Below are positions 44,367 through 54,160 of a DNA stretch of 63,517 bases, piece by piece. The DNA is taken from assembly GCA_026388735.1 (NCBI GenBank), contig JAPLJG010000027.1:1-63517 (forward strand). The letters run 5' to 3'. Numbering within the stretch: the first letter of the stretch is position 1; each line of letters opens with the position of its first letter. Source of the DNA: Deltaproteobacteria bacterium (GTDB lineage Bacteria; Desulfobacterota; Desulfobulbia; Desulfobulbales; Desulfurivibrionaceae). The notes under the pieces were generated by a model. That model was not told where the DNA came from, did no database searches, and worked only from the letters and a program-made list of their open reading frames with translations. The position numbers and the translations under genes were made by a program.

Positions 44367-45656
44367 TTAATGCTTGAAGGATCTTTGGCCCGTAAACTTC
44401 ATGGCCACCTGCGGCTTAGCCTCGTTACAGGCCTGGATGGTCTCGAAATCCCGCATGGAGCCGCCCGCCTGGAGAATGGCGGAAACCCCCTGGCGGATGC
44501 CGACATCGGCGCCGTCGCGATACGGGAAAAAGGCGTCGGAAATCATCACCGAACCGGGCAGCCCGGCCTTGTCCGCCTTGGTCTGTCCGTCAATCTTCTC
44601 CTGGTCCGCCTTGTTCCGCTTGCCCTGCTCAATCTCCAGCACCATATCCGCATAGGGAAGACCAAAGGTATCGAAACAAAGCATATCGGCATACTTGGTA
44701 TAGGCCTTGTACACCGCGATGTCAGCCACCCCGACCCGGTCCTGCTCGCCGGTGCCGATGCCAACCGTACAGCCATCCTTCACATAGATGACCGAGTTGG
44801 AGGTCACCCCATGCTCCACGGCCCAACCAAAGATCATGTCATCGATCTCCCGCTGGGTGGGCTCCCGTTCGACCTTGTATTCCTGGCCCTTCGAGATACT
44901 CACCGCCGGCTTCAGGTCGGCTACGGAACGGATGGAGTTCACCGCCGACTGTTGGACAATAAGGCCGCCATCGATCAGACTTTTGAAATCGACATAACGG
45001 TATTTCTCATAATCGGCGAGCCGGTCAATCCGGCTGATCCGCACCACCCGCAGATTTTTCCGGGCCGCGAGAATCTCCAGGCTTCCCGCCTCGAACTCAG
45101 GGGCGCAAACCACCTCCAGATAGTTCTTGCTCAAGAGTTCGGCGGTTTCCTTGTCGCAGGGCCGGTTGAGAATCACCGCCCCGCCGAAGGCGGCGATGCG
45201 GTCGGCCCGGTTGGCCCGGTCATAGGCGCGGGCCAGAGTCTCGCCGCAGGCTGCGCCGCAGGGATTGTTGTGCTTGAGGATCACCGCGGCCGGACTATCC
45301 ATGAGATACTTGATGATGTTTAAGCCGTTGTCGATGTCGGTGAGGTTGATCTTGCCGGGATGCTTGCCCACCTGGAGCATGTCCTCGACCTTGATCCCGC
45401 TGACCAGCCCCTTACCCGGCTCGATGAACCGGCAGTCGCCCAGCACCAGGTTACCGTTGGTCAGCTCGTAGAGGGCCGCCTCTTGGTCCGGGTTCTCGCC
45501 GTAGCGGACGCCGCGCTCATCAACGCTCCCGTCCTCGGCCACGATCTTCCAGGTCTTTTTCCGGTAGACCAGTTCCTGATCGCCAAAGGTGATTTTCATC
45601 TCCATGGGAAAGTGGTCACCAAGAATAGTGGTGTACATTTTTTTCAGATCTGCCAT
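44367..45656 (-). CDS. phosphoribosylaminoimidazolecarboxamide (AICAR) formyltransferase, single-domain PurH type
   Basis: This is the AICAR transformylase half of PurH, which adds the second-last carbon of the purine ring. At 429 residues it has the transformylase core (VRYGENPDQEAALYE about 50-64, LKHNNPCGAACGE, GKGLVSGIKVEDML, SVMISDAFFPYRDG) but no N-terminal IMP cyclohydrolase domain, a split arrangement seen in deltaproteobacteria and some archaea. The ATG at 45656 sits at normal distance from AAGGAGG; a GTG at 45665 is too close. A separate cyclohydrolase is expected elsewhere. Confidence 0.92.
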   Translation of the reverse strand: MADLKKMYTTILGDHFPMEMKITFGDQELVYRKKTWKIVAEDGSVDERGVRYGENPDQEAALYELTNGNLVLGDCRFIEPGKGLVSGIKVEDMLQVGKHPGKINLTDIDNGLNIIKYLMDSPAAVILKHNNPCGAACGETLARAYDRANRADRIAAFGGAVILNRPCDKETAELLSKNYLEVVCAPEFEAGSLEILAARKNLRVVRISRIDRLADYEKYRYVDFKSLIDGGLIVQQSAVNSIRSVADLKPAVSISKGQEYKVEREPTQREIDDMIFGWAVEHGVTSNSVIYVKDGCTVGIGTGEQDRVGVADIAVYKAYTKYADMLCFDTFGLPYADMVLEIEQGKRNKADQEKIDGQTKADKAGLPGSVMISDAFFPYRDGADVGIRQGVSAILQAGGSMRDFETIQACNEAKPQVAMKFTGQRSFKH

Positions 45657-45740
45657 TGGGTTCACCCCTCCTTCCTTATGATTAAATTTATCGGTCTGCT
45701 GGGCTGTTATAGCAGACCCAGTGGAATAATTGATGGGAGA

Positions 45741-46739
45741 TTAATCGACCGATAGCACTCGATTCGCCAATTCAACGCAATGATACTTTCCATAAATCGT
45801 GGCGCGCTTTCTCATCACACGCAAACTAAGCGCAGCGGCAGCTTTGGAGATGCCTTGGTCCATCAATAACTGCTCCATAGACGCACCATCGTGAGTATGA
45901 AGACTAACTTGATGCTGGCCAGCATCTCTATACCCCCGGTGCACTACTTCTACGAAAGGGTAGGCCGCCGCCAGTTCATCGAGAGATGTCCAATGCTCAA
46001 GCAATACGTCTTCAGCAACGTTTACAAATGACCACAGAACATCAGAGCTTTGCCTTTCCCAGCCAACGACAAATAATTCCATAACTCCGGCATTCACGCA
46101 TAGCAACCGTGGCCAAGTGTTGCGATTCGTGCTTGGCATACAGCTCACAGACCAAAACGAATACTCGGTACGTCTCGGCGCGGGCACACAACCCCAAACA
46201 TATTGTTTGAATAGCGCCAATGCTCTTTGAGACAGCGAGTGCTTTTCAAGACGAGCAAAATGTTTGGAAAAGCGTAGTTGCTGGGCTTCAGGAAGTACGA
46301 TTTTCGTGGAGAGCGTCCCTGTATTATTCAGGCAAGAAGGGTTGTTCAGCCAAGCCTCCTGTTCAGAAGCAGACACGACCAGATCGAAATCACTATCGCC
46401 TACAATGTTGGTTACATGCACTGCGTTTGTAAGTTTAAGTCCAAGGGATTCTGCTCTAAAAATCAGGGCTTTTTCTGTGCCATCAAGTTCAGGCTTGGCT
46501 GTAGGAAGAAAGGAAAAGCCAACAATGTCATCATGGACACGCCGGTGTTGAGAGAACCGCCTCACAACATCTACAGCTTGACCGATATAAAAAAGTCCGT
46601 GACGAAAAGCAAAGCAATATATGCCACAGCGCTTCTTTGATGATCCAAAGAGGTGCGCAATTGACAATAACGACGCGACCGGGGTCATAGCCGGAAATCC
46701 CATTGCTACTACATGTTCGTGGGGCAGGCTAAATTCCAT
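45741..46739 (-). CDS. GIY-YIG nuclease-domain protein
   Basis: The 332-residue protein has an N-terminal GIY-YIG core: CGIYCFAF at about 38-45, LFYIGQAVDVVRRFSQH at about 49-65, with the catalytic Tyr pair and an Arg on the following helix, and an E near residue 86. The remaining 230 residues match nothing I know; the C-terminal RKRATIYGKYHCVELANR may be a DNA-binding end. No clear ribosome site. GC content is lower than in its neighbours and it interrupts a run of biosynthetic genes, so it was probably acquired. Repair, homing or defence are all possible. Confidence 0.8.
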   Translation of the reverse strand: MEFSLPHEHVVAMGFPAMTPVASLLSIAHLFGSSKKRCGIYCFAFRHGLFYIGQAVDVVRRFSQHRRVHDDIVGFSFLPTAKPELDGTEKALIFRAESLGLKLTNAVHVTNIVGDSDFDLVVSASEQEAWLNNPSCLNNTGTLSTKIVLPEAQQLRFSKHFARLEKHSLSQRALALFKQYVWGCVPAPRRTEYSFWSVSCMPSTNRNTWPRLLCVNAGVMELFVVGWERQSSDVLWSFVNVAEDVLLEHWTSLDELAAAYPFVEVVHRGYRDAGQHQVSLHTHDGASMEQLLMDQGISKAAAALSLRVMRKRATIYGKYHCVELANRVLSVD

Positions 46740-46751
46740 ATTGTTTATCGT

Positions 46752-47860
46752 TCAGGCAGCCTGCTGCCTGTCTCCCTGCAATTGAAAAACAGCATCCCAA
46801 TCCTTAAGAACCGGATCAAATCCCTTCTGTTGGATGGCAATGCTTACCTCAGCGAGGCTCCGATTATCCCCGACTTCGAATTGCTCCGCGCCCGCGTTTT
46901 CCTGGCCGTATCCGCCCGGAGCGGTGCAAGAGCCTGCCGAGTACCGAGTCGGGCCAAGACCAATCATGCCGTCGCGAAAACGGGCCTCCTCCCTAGTCGA
47001 GAGATACAGGCCGACATCCGGATCAAAAATCCGCAGAGCAAAGATCATCTGGCTGAGATCTCTCTCGCCCACCGGCTGCAAGGGCTTGAACTCCCCTTGC
47101 GCCGGACGCATCCGCGGAAAAGAGACGGTAAGCCCGGTGCGCCAGTAATTTTTCCTCAGCCAGGCAAGATGCTGGCCCAGGGCCAGTCCTTCCGCCCGCC
47201 AGTCCGCAAGGCCCAACAGAGCACCGATCCCCCGGCAGCCGCAGCCCTGGCCGGAGTTTCCAGGCGATAGTCAAAATCAGCCTTGCGCCCGGCCAGATGC
47301 ACCTGTTTGTACACGTCCCGGTCATAGGTTTCCTGGTACACGGCCACCGCAGTAATGCCGGCGCGGAAAAGCCTCGCATACTCTTCCGTGGCCAAGGGCT
47401 GCACCTCGATGGACAGGGCGGCAAACCGATCGCGCAGGCGCAGGGTCAACTCTTCAAGATAGTCCACACCAACCTTGGCCGGAGCCTCCCCGGAAACGAG
47501 GAGAAGATGGCTGAATCCCCGCTGGTGCAGGATCATGGCCTCGCTTTCCGCCTCGGCAAAAGTCAAGACCCGTCTTTCAATGGTATTGTCCGCCGAGAAC
47601 CCGCAATAGGCGCAGCGGTTGGCACAGAAACTCGAGAGATAAACCGGCGCATACATCTGCATGGTCCGACCGAAACGCTGGCTGGTAATAGCAGCAGAGC
47701 GCTTGGCCATGGCCCCAAGATGCGGCTCCGCCGCAGGCGACAACATGGCGGCAAGCCCTACCAGCCCAGGACGATCTGAGTGCAGAGCCCGCAAAACCTC
47801 TGCCTCGGTGGCCCGGTTGATCGCAGACTGCAATGCGGAAAATTCGGGGATAACAAACAT
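46752..47860 (-). pseudogene. thiH: 2-iminoacetate synthase ThiH, frameshifted
   Basis: ThiH is a radical-SAM enzyme that cleaves tyrosine to dehydroglycine for thiazole synthesis. The first part (start 47860, MFVIPEFSAL) has the radical-SAM motif CANRCAYC (C79, C83, C86), SGEAP and QETYDRDVYK. At a run of five G residues (47229-47233 on the minus strand) the frame breaks, and the natural continuation IGALLGLADWRAEGLA, then VSFPRMRPAQGEF, is read in another frame to 46752. One extra base in this run would restore a single protein of about 370 residues. The homopolymer makes a base-call error likely; otherwise the gene is inactive. Confidence 0.88.
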
Positions 47861-47864
47861 AAGG

Positions 47865-48632
47865 CTAACGCAAGAAGCCAAGCCCATCCTCGGGCGAGGA
47901 GGGGGCAGCGTCCTTACTCACTGCGCCAAGACCAGATTCATAGGCGATCCGCCCCGCCTCCACGGCCATGGCAAAGGCTCGGGCCATCCGCACCGGATCT
48001 CCGGCCACGGCAATGGCTGTATTGACCAGCACCGCGTCAGCACCCATCTCCATGGCCTCGGCCACGTGCGATGGCGCGCCAAGCCCAGCGTCAACAATAA
48101 CCGGCACCTGGGCCTGGGCAATGATGATCTCGATCTGGAATCGGGTCAATACTCCCTGATTGGTGCCGATGGGCGAACCAAGGGGCATGACGGCAACAGC
48201 ACCCGCGTCCTGGAGGCGCAGAGCCAGGATCGGATCAGCGTTCATATAAGGCAGCACCTTAAACCCCTCCTTGACCAATTCTTCGGTGGCCTTCAGGGTC
48301 TCAATGGGGTCAGGGAGCAGGGTTCGCGGATCGGGAGTCACCTCAAGCTTGAGCCATTCCCCGCCGCCGGAAGCCCTGGCCAACCGGGCAAGACGGATCG
48401 CCTCGCTTGCATCCCGTGCGCCGGAAGTGTTGGGCAGAAACAGGTAGCGCTCACGGTCCAGCACGCTCATGATATCATCAGCCGGGTTGTTGAGATCAAT
48501 GCGGCGCAACGCCACGGTGACCATTTCACAGCCAGAGGCGGCAAGCGCCTCCTTCATGACCTCCGGGGAGGAGAACTTCCCCGTACCGCCAAAGAGCCGT
48601 GAGCGAAATTTTCTCCCTGCAATGGTCAACAT
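47865..48632 (-). CDS. thiG: thiazole synthase ThiG
   Basis: ThiG joins deoxyxylulose phosphate, dehydroglycine and ThiS-thiocarboxylate sulfur into the thiazole phosphate of thiamine. From the ATG at 48632 the protein has 255 residues with FGGTGKFSS, the Schiff-base lysine region [28 protein letters not shown] and [19 protein letters not shown]. The start lies one base after the thiS stop; an earlier in-frame ATG would overlap thiS. ThiH follows five bases downstream and is its partner. Confidence 0.96.
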   Translation of the reverse strand: MLTIAGRKFRSRLFGGTGKFSSPEVMKEALAASGCEMVTVALRRIDLNNPADDIMSVLDRERYLFLPNTSGARDASEAIRLARLARASGGGEWLKLEVTPDPRTLLPDPIETLKATEELVKEGFKVLPYMNADPILALRLQDAGAVAVMPLGSPIGTNQGVLTRFQIEIIIAQAQVPVIVDAGLGAPSHVAEAMEMGADAVLVNTAIAVAGDPVRMARAFAMAVEAGRIAYESGLGAVSKDAAPSSPEDGLGFLR

Positions 48633-48633
48633 C

Positions 48634-48834
48634 TCAACCGCCCCCCACAAACCGTATCAATTCAAGCACCGCGCCATCCTGCAAGGCATGGCTCCCATAT
48701 TCTTCCCGGGTGAGAATCTTCCCGTCACACTCGACCACCACCGAAAGGGCATCCAGGCCAAGCTGGTCGAGATAATCCGTCACCCGGATACCGGAGGCGA
48801 TCTCGCGCGCTTCGCCGTTACAGAGAATCCTCAT
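48634..48834 (-). CDS. thiS: sulfur carrier protein ThiS
   Basis: ThiS is the small ubiquitin-like carrier whose C-terminal glycine is adenylated by ThiF and thiolated. The 66 residues have the beta-grasp pattern and end FVGGG, with the required terminal Gly-Gly. It begins immediately after the thiF stop and is followed at one base by thiG. Confidence 0.93.
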   Translation of the reverse strand: MRILCNGEAREIASGIRVTDYLDQLGLDALSVVVECDGKILTREEYGSHALQDGAVLELIRFVGGG

Positions 48835-49647
48835 CTACTCAGCCTCATTTTCCGCGCCTAGGAGGAGCCGGACCACCTGGTTCGCCTGGTGGTGGGCGGC
48901 AATCCCTACGCGGGCCGCCATGAGCCCCTGTCCCGGTGCCGCAGCGCTTACCTCATCACCAACAATATATATGCCAGGGTACAGACGCCTGGTCCGAATC
49001 GCATTGTTTTCGCCATAGCCGGCAAGCCCTGAGGCACCAACATAAAAAACCCCAGGAAGATGATGCAAAGCGGCCCGCAGGCCCGCAGCCTTCATGGCCG
49101 GCTCATCGAAACACTCCACTAGGGCATGGACATCCTTGAAGACCGCGCCGATATCGTCCTCGGCCAACCGCCGGTCAATGGTGGTCACGGAAACGTGGGG
49201 ATTTACCCGTTGCAGAATGTCATGGAGCGCCGTTGTTTTCTTCTGGCCGATCTGGTCAACAAAATACTGCTGCCGATTGAGGTTGGTGGGCTCCACCACA
49301 TCATAGTCAGCAAGGAGGAGAGAACCGATGCCCATCCGGGCGAGGGCGATGGCCACCACGGAACCAAGACCACCCAGCCCCATGATCCCAACCACTTTCC
49401 CCTGAAGGCAAGCCTGTACGCCTGGGCTGTGCCGGGCATAGAGCAGATGCTGCATCTCGTCCGCAGAAGGCACCTTGCCCCGCCTCCACAGCCAACATTG
49501 ATCACCATCGAACAACGCGGTTTGCACGGTGGCAGGGTAGCCGTTCACCAGCAAGATGTCGACGTCACCACCCTGGACACTCACCAAGTCAGCAAGGGTC
49601 ATGCCTGCATGAAAGGGAACCTCTTTTTCGTTTACCATCAATGCCAT
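48835..49647 (-). CDS. thiF: ThiS adenylyltransferase ThiF, with N-terminal ThiS-like domain
   Basis: ThiF activates the C terminus of ThiS with ATP. The E1-like domain (about 75-270) has GIMGLGGLGSVVAIALARMG for ATP, the D-x-x-x-x-x-N-x-x-R-Q pattern (DVVEPTNLNRQQ) and a basic R/K pair. The first 60-65 residues form a ThiS/MoaD-like beta-grasp domain without a terminal Gly-Gly, a fusion seen in other anaerobe ThiF proteins. The usual CxxC zinc pairs are not visible. It is the first gene of the thi run; I found no TPP riboswitch (thi box) in the roughly 150 bases before it. Confidence 0.9.
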   Translation of the reverse strand: MALMVNEKEVPFHAGMTLADLVSVQGGDVDILLVNGYPATVQTALFDGDQCWLWRRGKVPSADEMQHLLYARHSPGVQACLQGKVVGIMGLGGLGSVVAIALARMGIGSLLLADYDVVEPTNLNRQQYFVDQIGQKKTTALHDILQRVNPHVSVTTIDRRLAEDDIGAVFKDVHALVECFDEPAMKAAGLRAALHHLPGVFYVGASGLAGYGENNAIRTRRLYPGIYIVGDEVSAAAPGQGLMAARVGIAAHHQANQVVRLLLGAENEAE

Positions 49648-49791
49648 GATGCCCTTTTGATCAACCCCTGCAAAAGGATAATACTAACCGACAGACACCA
49701 ACGATGGTATATTTTTTTGCCGGAACCACCTGCCACCACGATCACAAAATCAGCAACAAAAAAACCAACCGATCCATGTCAGGTTTTCTGC

Positions 49792-49840
49792 AAAAAAAAA
49801 GCTGGCTTGAACGTTCTGTTCAAGCCAGCTTTGGTTTTTC
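49792..49840. terminator. terminator at the end of the ribosomal/rpoA operon
   Basis: AAAGCTGGCTTGAAC (49798-49812) and GTTCAAGCCAGCTTT (49818-49832) form a perfect 15-bp stem with a five-base loop. On the minus strand it is followed by a long T run (49792-49800). It lies 26 bases after the rplQ stop. Confidence 0.95.
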
Positions 49841-49857
49841 AAAAAACAGGCGGAAAA

Positions 49858-50253
49858 CTAATTATCTTCTTTTTCCGCTTTTACCGCTTTCACTTCGCTA
49901 TAATTCACCAACTCAAGGATAGCCATTTCAGCCGCATCGCCAAGGCGCTTACCGGTTCTGATAATCCTGGTGTAACCACCGGTTCTGCTCATGTACTCAT
50001 CTCTGAGCACATCAAACAGCTTGGCCACAACCTTTTTGTCCTGAACAAAGGATAAGGCCTGACGCCGAGCGTGAAGATCACCACGCTTAGCCAAAGTAAT
50101 CATCTGATCCGCGACCTTGCGAACTTCCTTGGCCTTGGGGGTGGTGGTAATAATTCTCTCATGCTCTAAAAGAGAAGTCACCATATTGCGAACCATTGCC
50201 TGGCGATGGGATGTTGTTCTGCCAAGTCTCTTGCCTGCTTTTCTATGTCTCAT
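49858..50253 (-). CDS. rplQ: 50S ribosomal protein L17
   Basis: 131 residues, opening [20 protein letters not shown], which is diagnostic of bacterial L17, with [18 protein letters not shown] and GGYTRI in place. It is the last gene of the alpha operon, after rpoA, and is followed by a strong terminator. The acidic/basic C-terminal tail is a short variant of the family's variable end. Confidence 0.97.
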   Translation of the reverse strand: MRHRKAGKRLGRTTSHRQAMVRNMVTSLLEHERIITTTPKAKEVRKVADQMITLAKRGDLHARRQALSFVQDKKVVAKLFDVLRDEYMSRTGGYTRIIRTGKRLGDAAEMAILELVNYSEVKAVKAEKEDN

Positions 50254-50272
50254 AACTGCCCTCTTCCCGGAT

Positions 50273-51310
50273 TTATGACTGCTCTTCAGAGACCTTGTCT
50301 GACACGACAGGAGGCTCCCAGCCTTCTAATTTCATGCCCAGCGAAAGCTCCATCTCAGACAGCAGCTGCTTGATCTCATTAAGAGATTTACGGCCAAAGT
50401 TTTTGGTCTTCAGCATCTCAGCCTCGGACTTCTGCACCAGCTCGCCAATGTGACGGATATCCGCATTACGCAAGCAATTCGCTGAGCGGACTGAAAGTTC
50501 CAGATCCTCTACACTGCGATAGAGATTCTCATTCACTGGCGATACACGATCTACGCGGGTATCATCAACGGCTGGCTCAACAGATGCCTCATCAAAGGCG
50601 ATAAAAACCTGCAACTGTTCTTTCATTATTTTGGCTGCATAGGCCAAGGCATCTTCAGGCCGCACGCTACCATCAGTGGTGATTTCCAGGATCAGTTTGT
50701 CATAATCGGTCTGCTGACCAACACGCGCCTGACTGACAAGGGACTTCACATTAACAATAGGAGTAAAAATAGCATCGATGGGAATTACCCCGATCACCTG
50801 CTCCTCAGCCTTATTTTTCTCTGCGGTGACATAGCCTTTTCCCCATTTCACCTCAAACTCCGCCTTAAACACACCCTCGCCGGTGATGGTGCAAATCTCC
50901 TTTTCAGGATTCATCACCTCCACCTTGCCTCCAGAGGTAATATCCCCGGCGGTAACAATGCCAATTTTGTTTTTTTCAATCCGAACGATCTGCGAGCCAG
51001 GAGTATTCAGCTTCAGGCGCACTTCTTTAAGATTAAGGATGATCTGGGTCACATCCTCCTTAACCCCTGGAATAGTTGACAGCTCGTGGAGCGCGCCATC
51101 AATTTTCACTGAAACAATAGCCGCACCCTGGATGGAGGACAAAAGAATCCTGCGCAGGGAATTCCCGATAGTCGTGGCAAAACCCCGCTCCAATGGCTGA
51201 CAGGTGAATTTGCCGAAACTTTTTGTATGGCTGTCCTGGTCTACTTCCAGTCTTTCAGGAATGATAAGCTCATGCCAATTTCTGTAAAACGGATCAGACT
51301 CAAGTGTCAT
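50273..51310 (-). CDS. rpoA: DNA-directed RNA polymerase subunit alpha
   Basis: 345 residues: the N-terminal dimerisation domain (about 20-240, [20 protein letters not shown] and [15 protein letters not shown]) and the C-terminal domain (about 260-320, [20 protein letters not shown], then [12 protein letters not shown]) that contacts UP elements and activators. The C-terminal tail of about 20 residues is acidic. Located between rpsD and rplQ as usual. Confidence 0.98.
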   Translation of the reverse strand: MTLESDPFYRNWHELIIPERLEVDQDSHTKSFGKFTCQPLERGFATTIGNSLRRILLSSIQGAAIVSVKIDGALHELSTIPGVKEDVTQIILNLKEVRLKLNTPGSQIVRIEKNKIGIVTAGDITSGGKVEVMNPEKEICTITGEGVFKAEFEVKWGKGYVTAEKNKAEEQVIGVIPIDAIFTPIVNVKSLVSQARVGQQTDYDKLILEITTDGSVRPEDALAYAAKIMKEQLQVFIAFDEASVEPAVDDTRVDRVSPVNENLYRSVEDLELSVRSANCLRNADIRHIGELVQKSEAEMLKTKNFGRKSLNEIKQLLSEMELSLGMKLEGWEPPVVSDKVSEEQS

Positions 51311-51338
51311 AGTTTCCTATTGCTCCACGGTTGGCTAA

Positions 51339-51968
51339 TTATTTGGAGTAAAGCTCTACAATCAACTGCTCCTGAATCGGCATAGTAATTTCCTGCCGAA
51401 TCGGTAAGGCTTTTACAGTTCCCTTGTAGTTCTCTTTATCAAGCTCCAACCAGCTTGGCACACCACGACGCACGACGGCTTCAAGGCTCTCGTTAATGGC
51501 GGCAACTTTCTTGCTTTTTTCTTTCAAGGTAATGACGTCATTCACGGAAACCCGAAAAGAAGGAATGTTCACCTTCCTGCCGTTCACCTGAATATGATCG
51601 TGCCGCACCAACTGCCGTCCCTGATTCCTGGAACTTGCATAACCAAGGCGGTAAATCACATTGTCAAGGCGGCTTTCCAGAAGCATCAACAGGTTTTCAC
51701 CAGTAACACCCTTGATCCGCTCAGCGATCTCAAAATATTTGTGAAATTGTCCTTCCAGCATGCCATACATGCGCCGGACTTTTTGTTTTTCACGTAGCTG
51801 AATGGAATAGTCAGAAACCTTGCGCACCCGGGCCTGACCGTGCTGTCCTGGCGGAAAGGAACGCCTCTCAAAGGCGCACTTGTCTGAATAGCATCTGTCG
51901 CCCTTCAAAAACAACTTGAGTTTTTCGCGCCGACACTGCCGGCATTCTGCGCCTGTATATCTGGCCAA
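51339..51968 (-). CDS. rpsD: 30S ribosomal protein S4
   Basis: 209 residues with the S4 RNA-binding domain at about 98-160 ([20 protein letters not shown]). The N terminus keeps four zinc-type cysteines (C9, C12, C26, C31), so it is the C+ form of S4. S4 begins 16S rRNA assembly and often represses its own operon. No truncation. Confidence 0.97.
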   Translation of the reverse strand: MARYTGAECRQCRREKLKLFLKGDRCYSDKCAFERRSFPPGQHGQARVRKVSDYSIQLREKQKVRRMYGMLEGQFHKYFEIAERIKGVTGENLLMLLESRLDNVIYRLGYASSRNQGRQLVRHDHIQVNGRKVNIPSFRVSVNDVITLKEKSKKVAAINESLEAVVRRGVPSWLELDKENYKGTVKALPIRQEITMPIQEQLIVELYSK

Positions 51969-52036
51969 TTTGGACCTCCACTCAATCTACTCAATCATAC
52001 TTTAATTATCAAACGCCTGCGACCAGCCCTGCTCTA

Positions 52037-52429
52037 CTACACCCTTCTACGCTTAGGAGGCTTGCAGCCATTATGCGGAACGGGGGTCACATCACGGATA
52101 ACGCTCACATCAAAACCATTGGTCTGTAATGCCCGGATAGCAGATTCCCGCCCAGGCCCAGGGCCATTGACCCGGACCTCGACTTTGCGCATGCCATGTT
52201 CCTGGGCTTTTTTCGCTGCGGCATCAACTGTGTTTTGCGCAGCAAAGGGGGTGCTTTTCCGTGACCCCTTAAATCCCAAACAACCGGCACTGGACCAGGA
52301 AATCACATTTCCCTGCCTGTCCGCAAAAGTAACAAGGGTATTGTTGAAGGTTGAGTGAATAAAACATATTCCCTCGGGTACGTTCTTCTTTTCCTTGCGT
52401 TTCGGACGACTCGCTTTCGGACTAGCCAT
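52037..52429 (-). CDS. rpsK: 30S ribosomal protein S11
   Basis: 130 residues from the ATG at 52429, which has TAGGAG upstream; the frame extends six codons further but without a site. The conserved [20 protein letters not shown], then [14 protein letters not shown] and the C-terminal [15 protein letters not shown] identify S11. It lies in the alpha operon between rpsM and rpsD. Confidence 0.97.
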   Translation of the reverse strand: MASPKASRPKRKEKKNVPEGICFIHSTFNNTLVTFADRQGNVISWSSAGCLGFKGSRKSTPFAAQNTVDAAAKKAQEHGMRKVEVRVNGPGPGRESAIRALQTNGFDVSVIRDVTPVPHNGCKPPKRRRV

Positions 52430-52468
52430 TATAACTCCTATAAACAATCCAGAATGATTATTTAATCT

Positions 52469-52837
52469 CTACTTTTTACTTTTAATCGCTGACCGCCTCG
52501 GACCTTTCCGCGTTCTGGCATTGGTCTTGGTGCGTTGGCCCCGACAAGGCAACCCCTTACGGTGACGAATTCCACGGTAGCATCCCGCATCAGTCAACCG
52601 TTTAACATCCATGGCTACTTCCCGACGACGATCACCCTCAACAACAAACTCATCATCCATGATTTTTCTGATGTTGGTAACATCACTTTCAGACAAATCA
52701 TCGCTGTTCGTTGTGTGTGGCAATCCAACCGAATCCAGAATTTTACGGGCAGAAGTCCTGCCAATCCCATGGATGTAGGTTAAAGCAATAACCATGTGCT
52801 TATTTCTTGGTAAATCAACACCAGCTAAACGTGCCAA
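52469..52837 (-). CDS. rpsM: 30S ribosomal protein S13
   Basis: 122 residues, opening [20 protein letters not shown] with the helix-two-turn-helix region [14 protein letters not shown] and the C-terminal basic tail [18 protein letters not shown] typical of S13. It sits directly after rpmJ. Confidence 0.97.
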   Translation of the reverse strand: MARLAGVDLPRNKHMVIALTYIHGIGRTSARKILDSVGLPHTTNSDDLSESDVTNIRKIMDDEFVVEGDRRREVAMDVKRLTDAGCYRGIRHRKGLPCRGQRTKTNARTRKGPRRSAIKSKK

Positions 52838-52874
52838 GGCATGCCTCCCTTGCTAGTCAAAATAAATTGGAAAA

Positions 52875-52988
52875 TCATCCCTGCCGCTGTTTATGCTTCT
52901 TTGTCTTACATGAAACACGTAAGACACCTTTCCGCTTAAACACCCGGCAGTCACTACAAATTTTCTTCACAGAAGACCTTACTTTCAT
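52875..52988 (-). CDS. rpmJ: 50S ribosomal protein L36
   Basis: A 37-residue gene, easily missed because of its size. It reads [17 protein letters not shown] and ends HKQRQG. The zinc ligands C11, C14, C27 and H32 are all present (C+ form). It lies between infA and rpsM, the standard place. Confidence 0.96.
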   Translation of the reverse strand: MKVRSSVKKICSDCRVFKRKGVLRVSCKTKKHKQRQG

Positions 52989-53022
52989 TACGCGACCCTT
53001 TTGTTATGCGGCAAAAAACATT

Positions 53023-53247
53023 CTACTTTTTCTTTGCCCTGAATGTCACTCTTCCCCGTGTGAGATCATAAGGAGATAACTCAACAGTGACACGATCTCC
53101 CGGGAGAATCTTAATAAAATGCATCCTCATCTTTCCGGAAATATGGGCTAATATCCGATGACCATTATCGAGCTCAACCCGGAACATCGCATTTGGGAGA
53201 GGCTCAACGATGGTCCCTTCAACCTGAATAGCTTCTTCTTTGGTCAT
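53023..53247 (-). CDS. infA: translation initiation factor IF-1
   Basis: 74 residues from the ATG at 53247 ([20 protein letters not shown]), with AAGGGG just upstream. The S1-like OB fold shows the family stretches [20 protein letters not shown] and [20 protein letters not shown]. It blocks the ribosomal A site during initiation. An ATG nine codons earlier is in frame but unlike the family. Confidence 0.97.
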   Translation of the reverse strand: MTKEEAIQVEGTIVEPLPNAMFRVELDNGHRILAHISGKMRMHFIKILPGDRVTVELSPYDLTRGRVTFRAKKK

Positions 53248-53380
53248 AAACCCCTTATTTCCTACAATGCACACCTCTCTGCCAAAAAATAAACATGCGA
53301 TATTTTGGCAGACAGAAAGCAGAGGATACTACCTTATTTATTATTTTTTGCCTTGTTTTTTTTCACAAAGACAAAAAAAA

Positions 53381-54145
53381 CTATGCGGACAACTCGCTCA
53401 GAATTATGGGCGCCCCGTCTGTTACAGCAATTGAATGCTCGAAATGGGCTGAGTTTTTCCTGTCCCTTGTTACAACCGTCCACCCGTCGCGCAACACATC
53501 AACCGCATGTGTGCCAAGATTTACCATGGGTTCAATGGCAAGAACCATACCCGGCATAAGCTTGGGTGTACGTTCAGACCGAACATAATTTGGTATTTCT
53601 GGAGCCTCATGGAGCTGGCTCCCAATGCCATGGCCGACAAATTGACGAACAACTGAAAAACCATGTTTTTCAACATGTTCCTGCACGGCCTGCGAGATAT
53701 CGTTTATTCTATTTCCAGGGATTGCCTGAGCAATTCCCTTATAAAGGGCTGCCCGCGTCACCTCAAGCAAGGAAAGACACTCTGACGCAACCTTACCGAC
53801 AGGAATACTTACTGCGGCGTCACCGTAATACCCTTTATATTTCACGCCAAAATCTATGCTGACTATGTCGCCATCCCTGACAATGATCTTCTTGGCAGGA
53901 ATCCCGTGCACAACCTGTTCATTGATGGACACACACAGACTGCCAGGAAAACCGCGATATCCTTTAAAGGCAGGCTCGGCACCACAATCACGACAATACT
54001 TTTCTGCCAGCGCATCCAAAAAGAACGTTGAGCAGCCTACCTCAATTTGCTCGGTAAGCAGAGCCAAGGTCCGGGCAACGATCTGATTCGCCTCACGCAA
54101 TAGCTCTATTTCTCGAGGCGACTTCAGAATAATTGCCATGTTCAT
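53381..54145 (-). CDS. map: type I methionine aminopeptidase
   Basis: Removes the initiator methionine. The 254 residues have the pita-bread fold with all five metal ligands in view: D in SIDFGVKYKG, D in YYGDAAVS, H in FVGHGIG, E in AIEPM and the final E in HFEHSI-like context. The start could be 54145 or the ATG two codons on; neither has a strong ribosome site. Adenylate kinase, often found between secY and map, is absent here. Confidence 0.96.
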   Translation of the reverse strand: MNMAIILKSPREIELLREANQIVARTLALLTEQIEVGCSTFFLDALAEKYCRDCGAEPAFKGYRGFPGSLCVSINEQVVHGIPAKKIIVRDGDIVSIDFGVKYKGYYGDAAVSIPVGKVASECLSLLEVTRAALYKGIAQAIPGNRINDISQAVQEHVEKHGFSVVRQFVGHGIGSQLHEAPEIPNYVRSERTPKLMPGMVLAIEPMVNLGTHAVDVLRDGWTVVTRDRKNSAHFEHSIAVTDGAPIILSELSA

Positions 54146-54160
54146 GTCACGTTAACGCTA

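Noticed and set aside
49648-49857. Possible TPP riboswitch ahead of thiF
   Set aside because: I looked for the conserved thi-box words (CTGAGA, CCTGATCTGG and the closing helix) in the minus-strand leader and did not find them.
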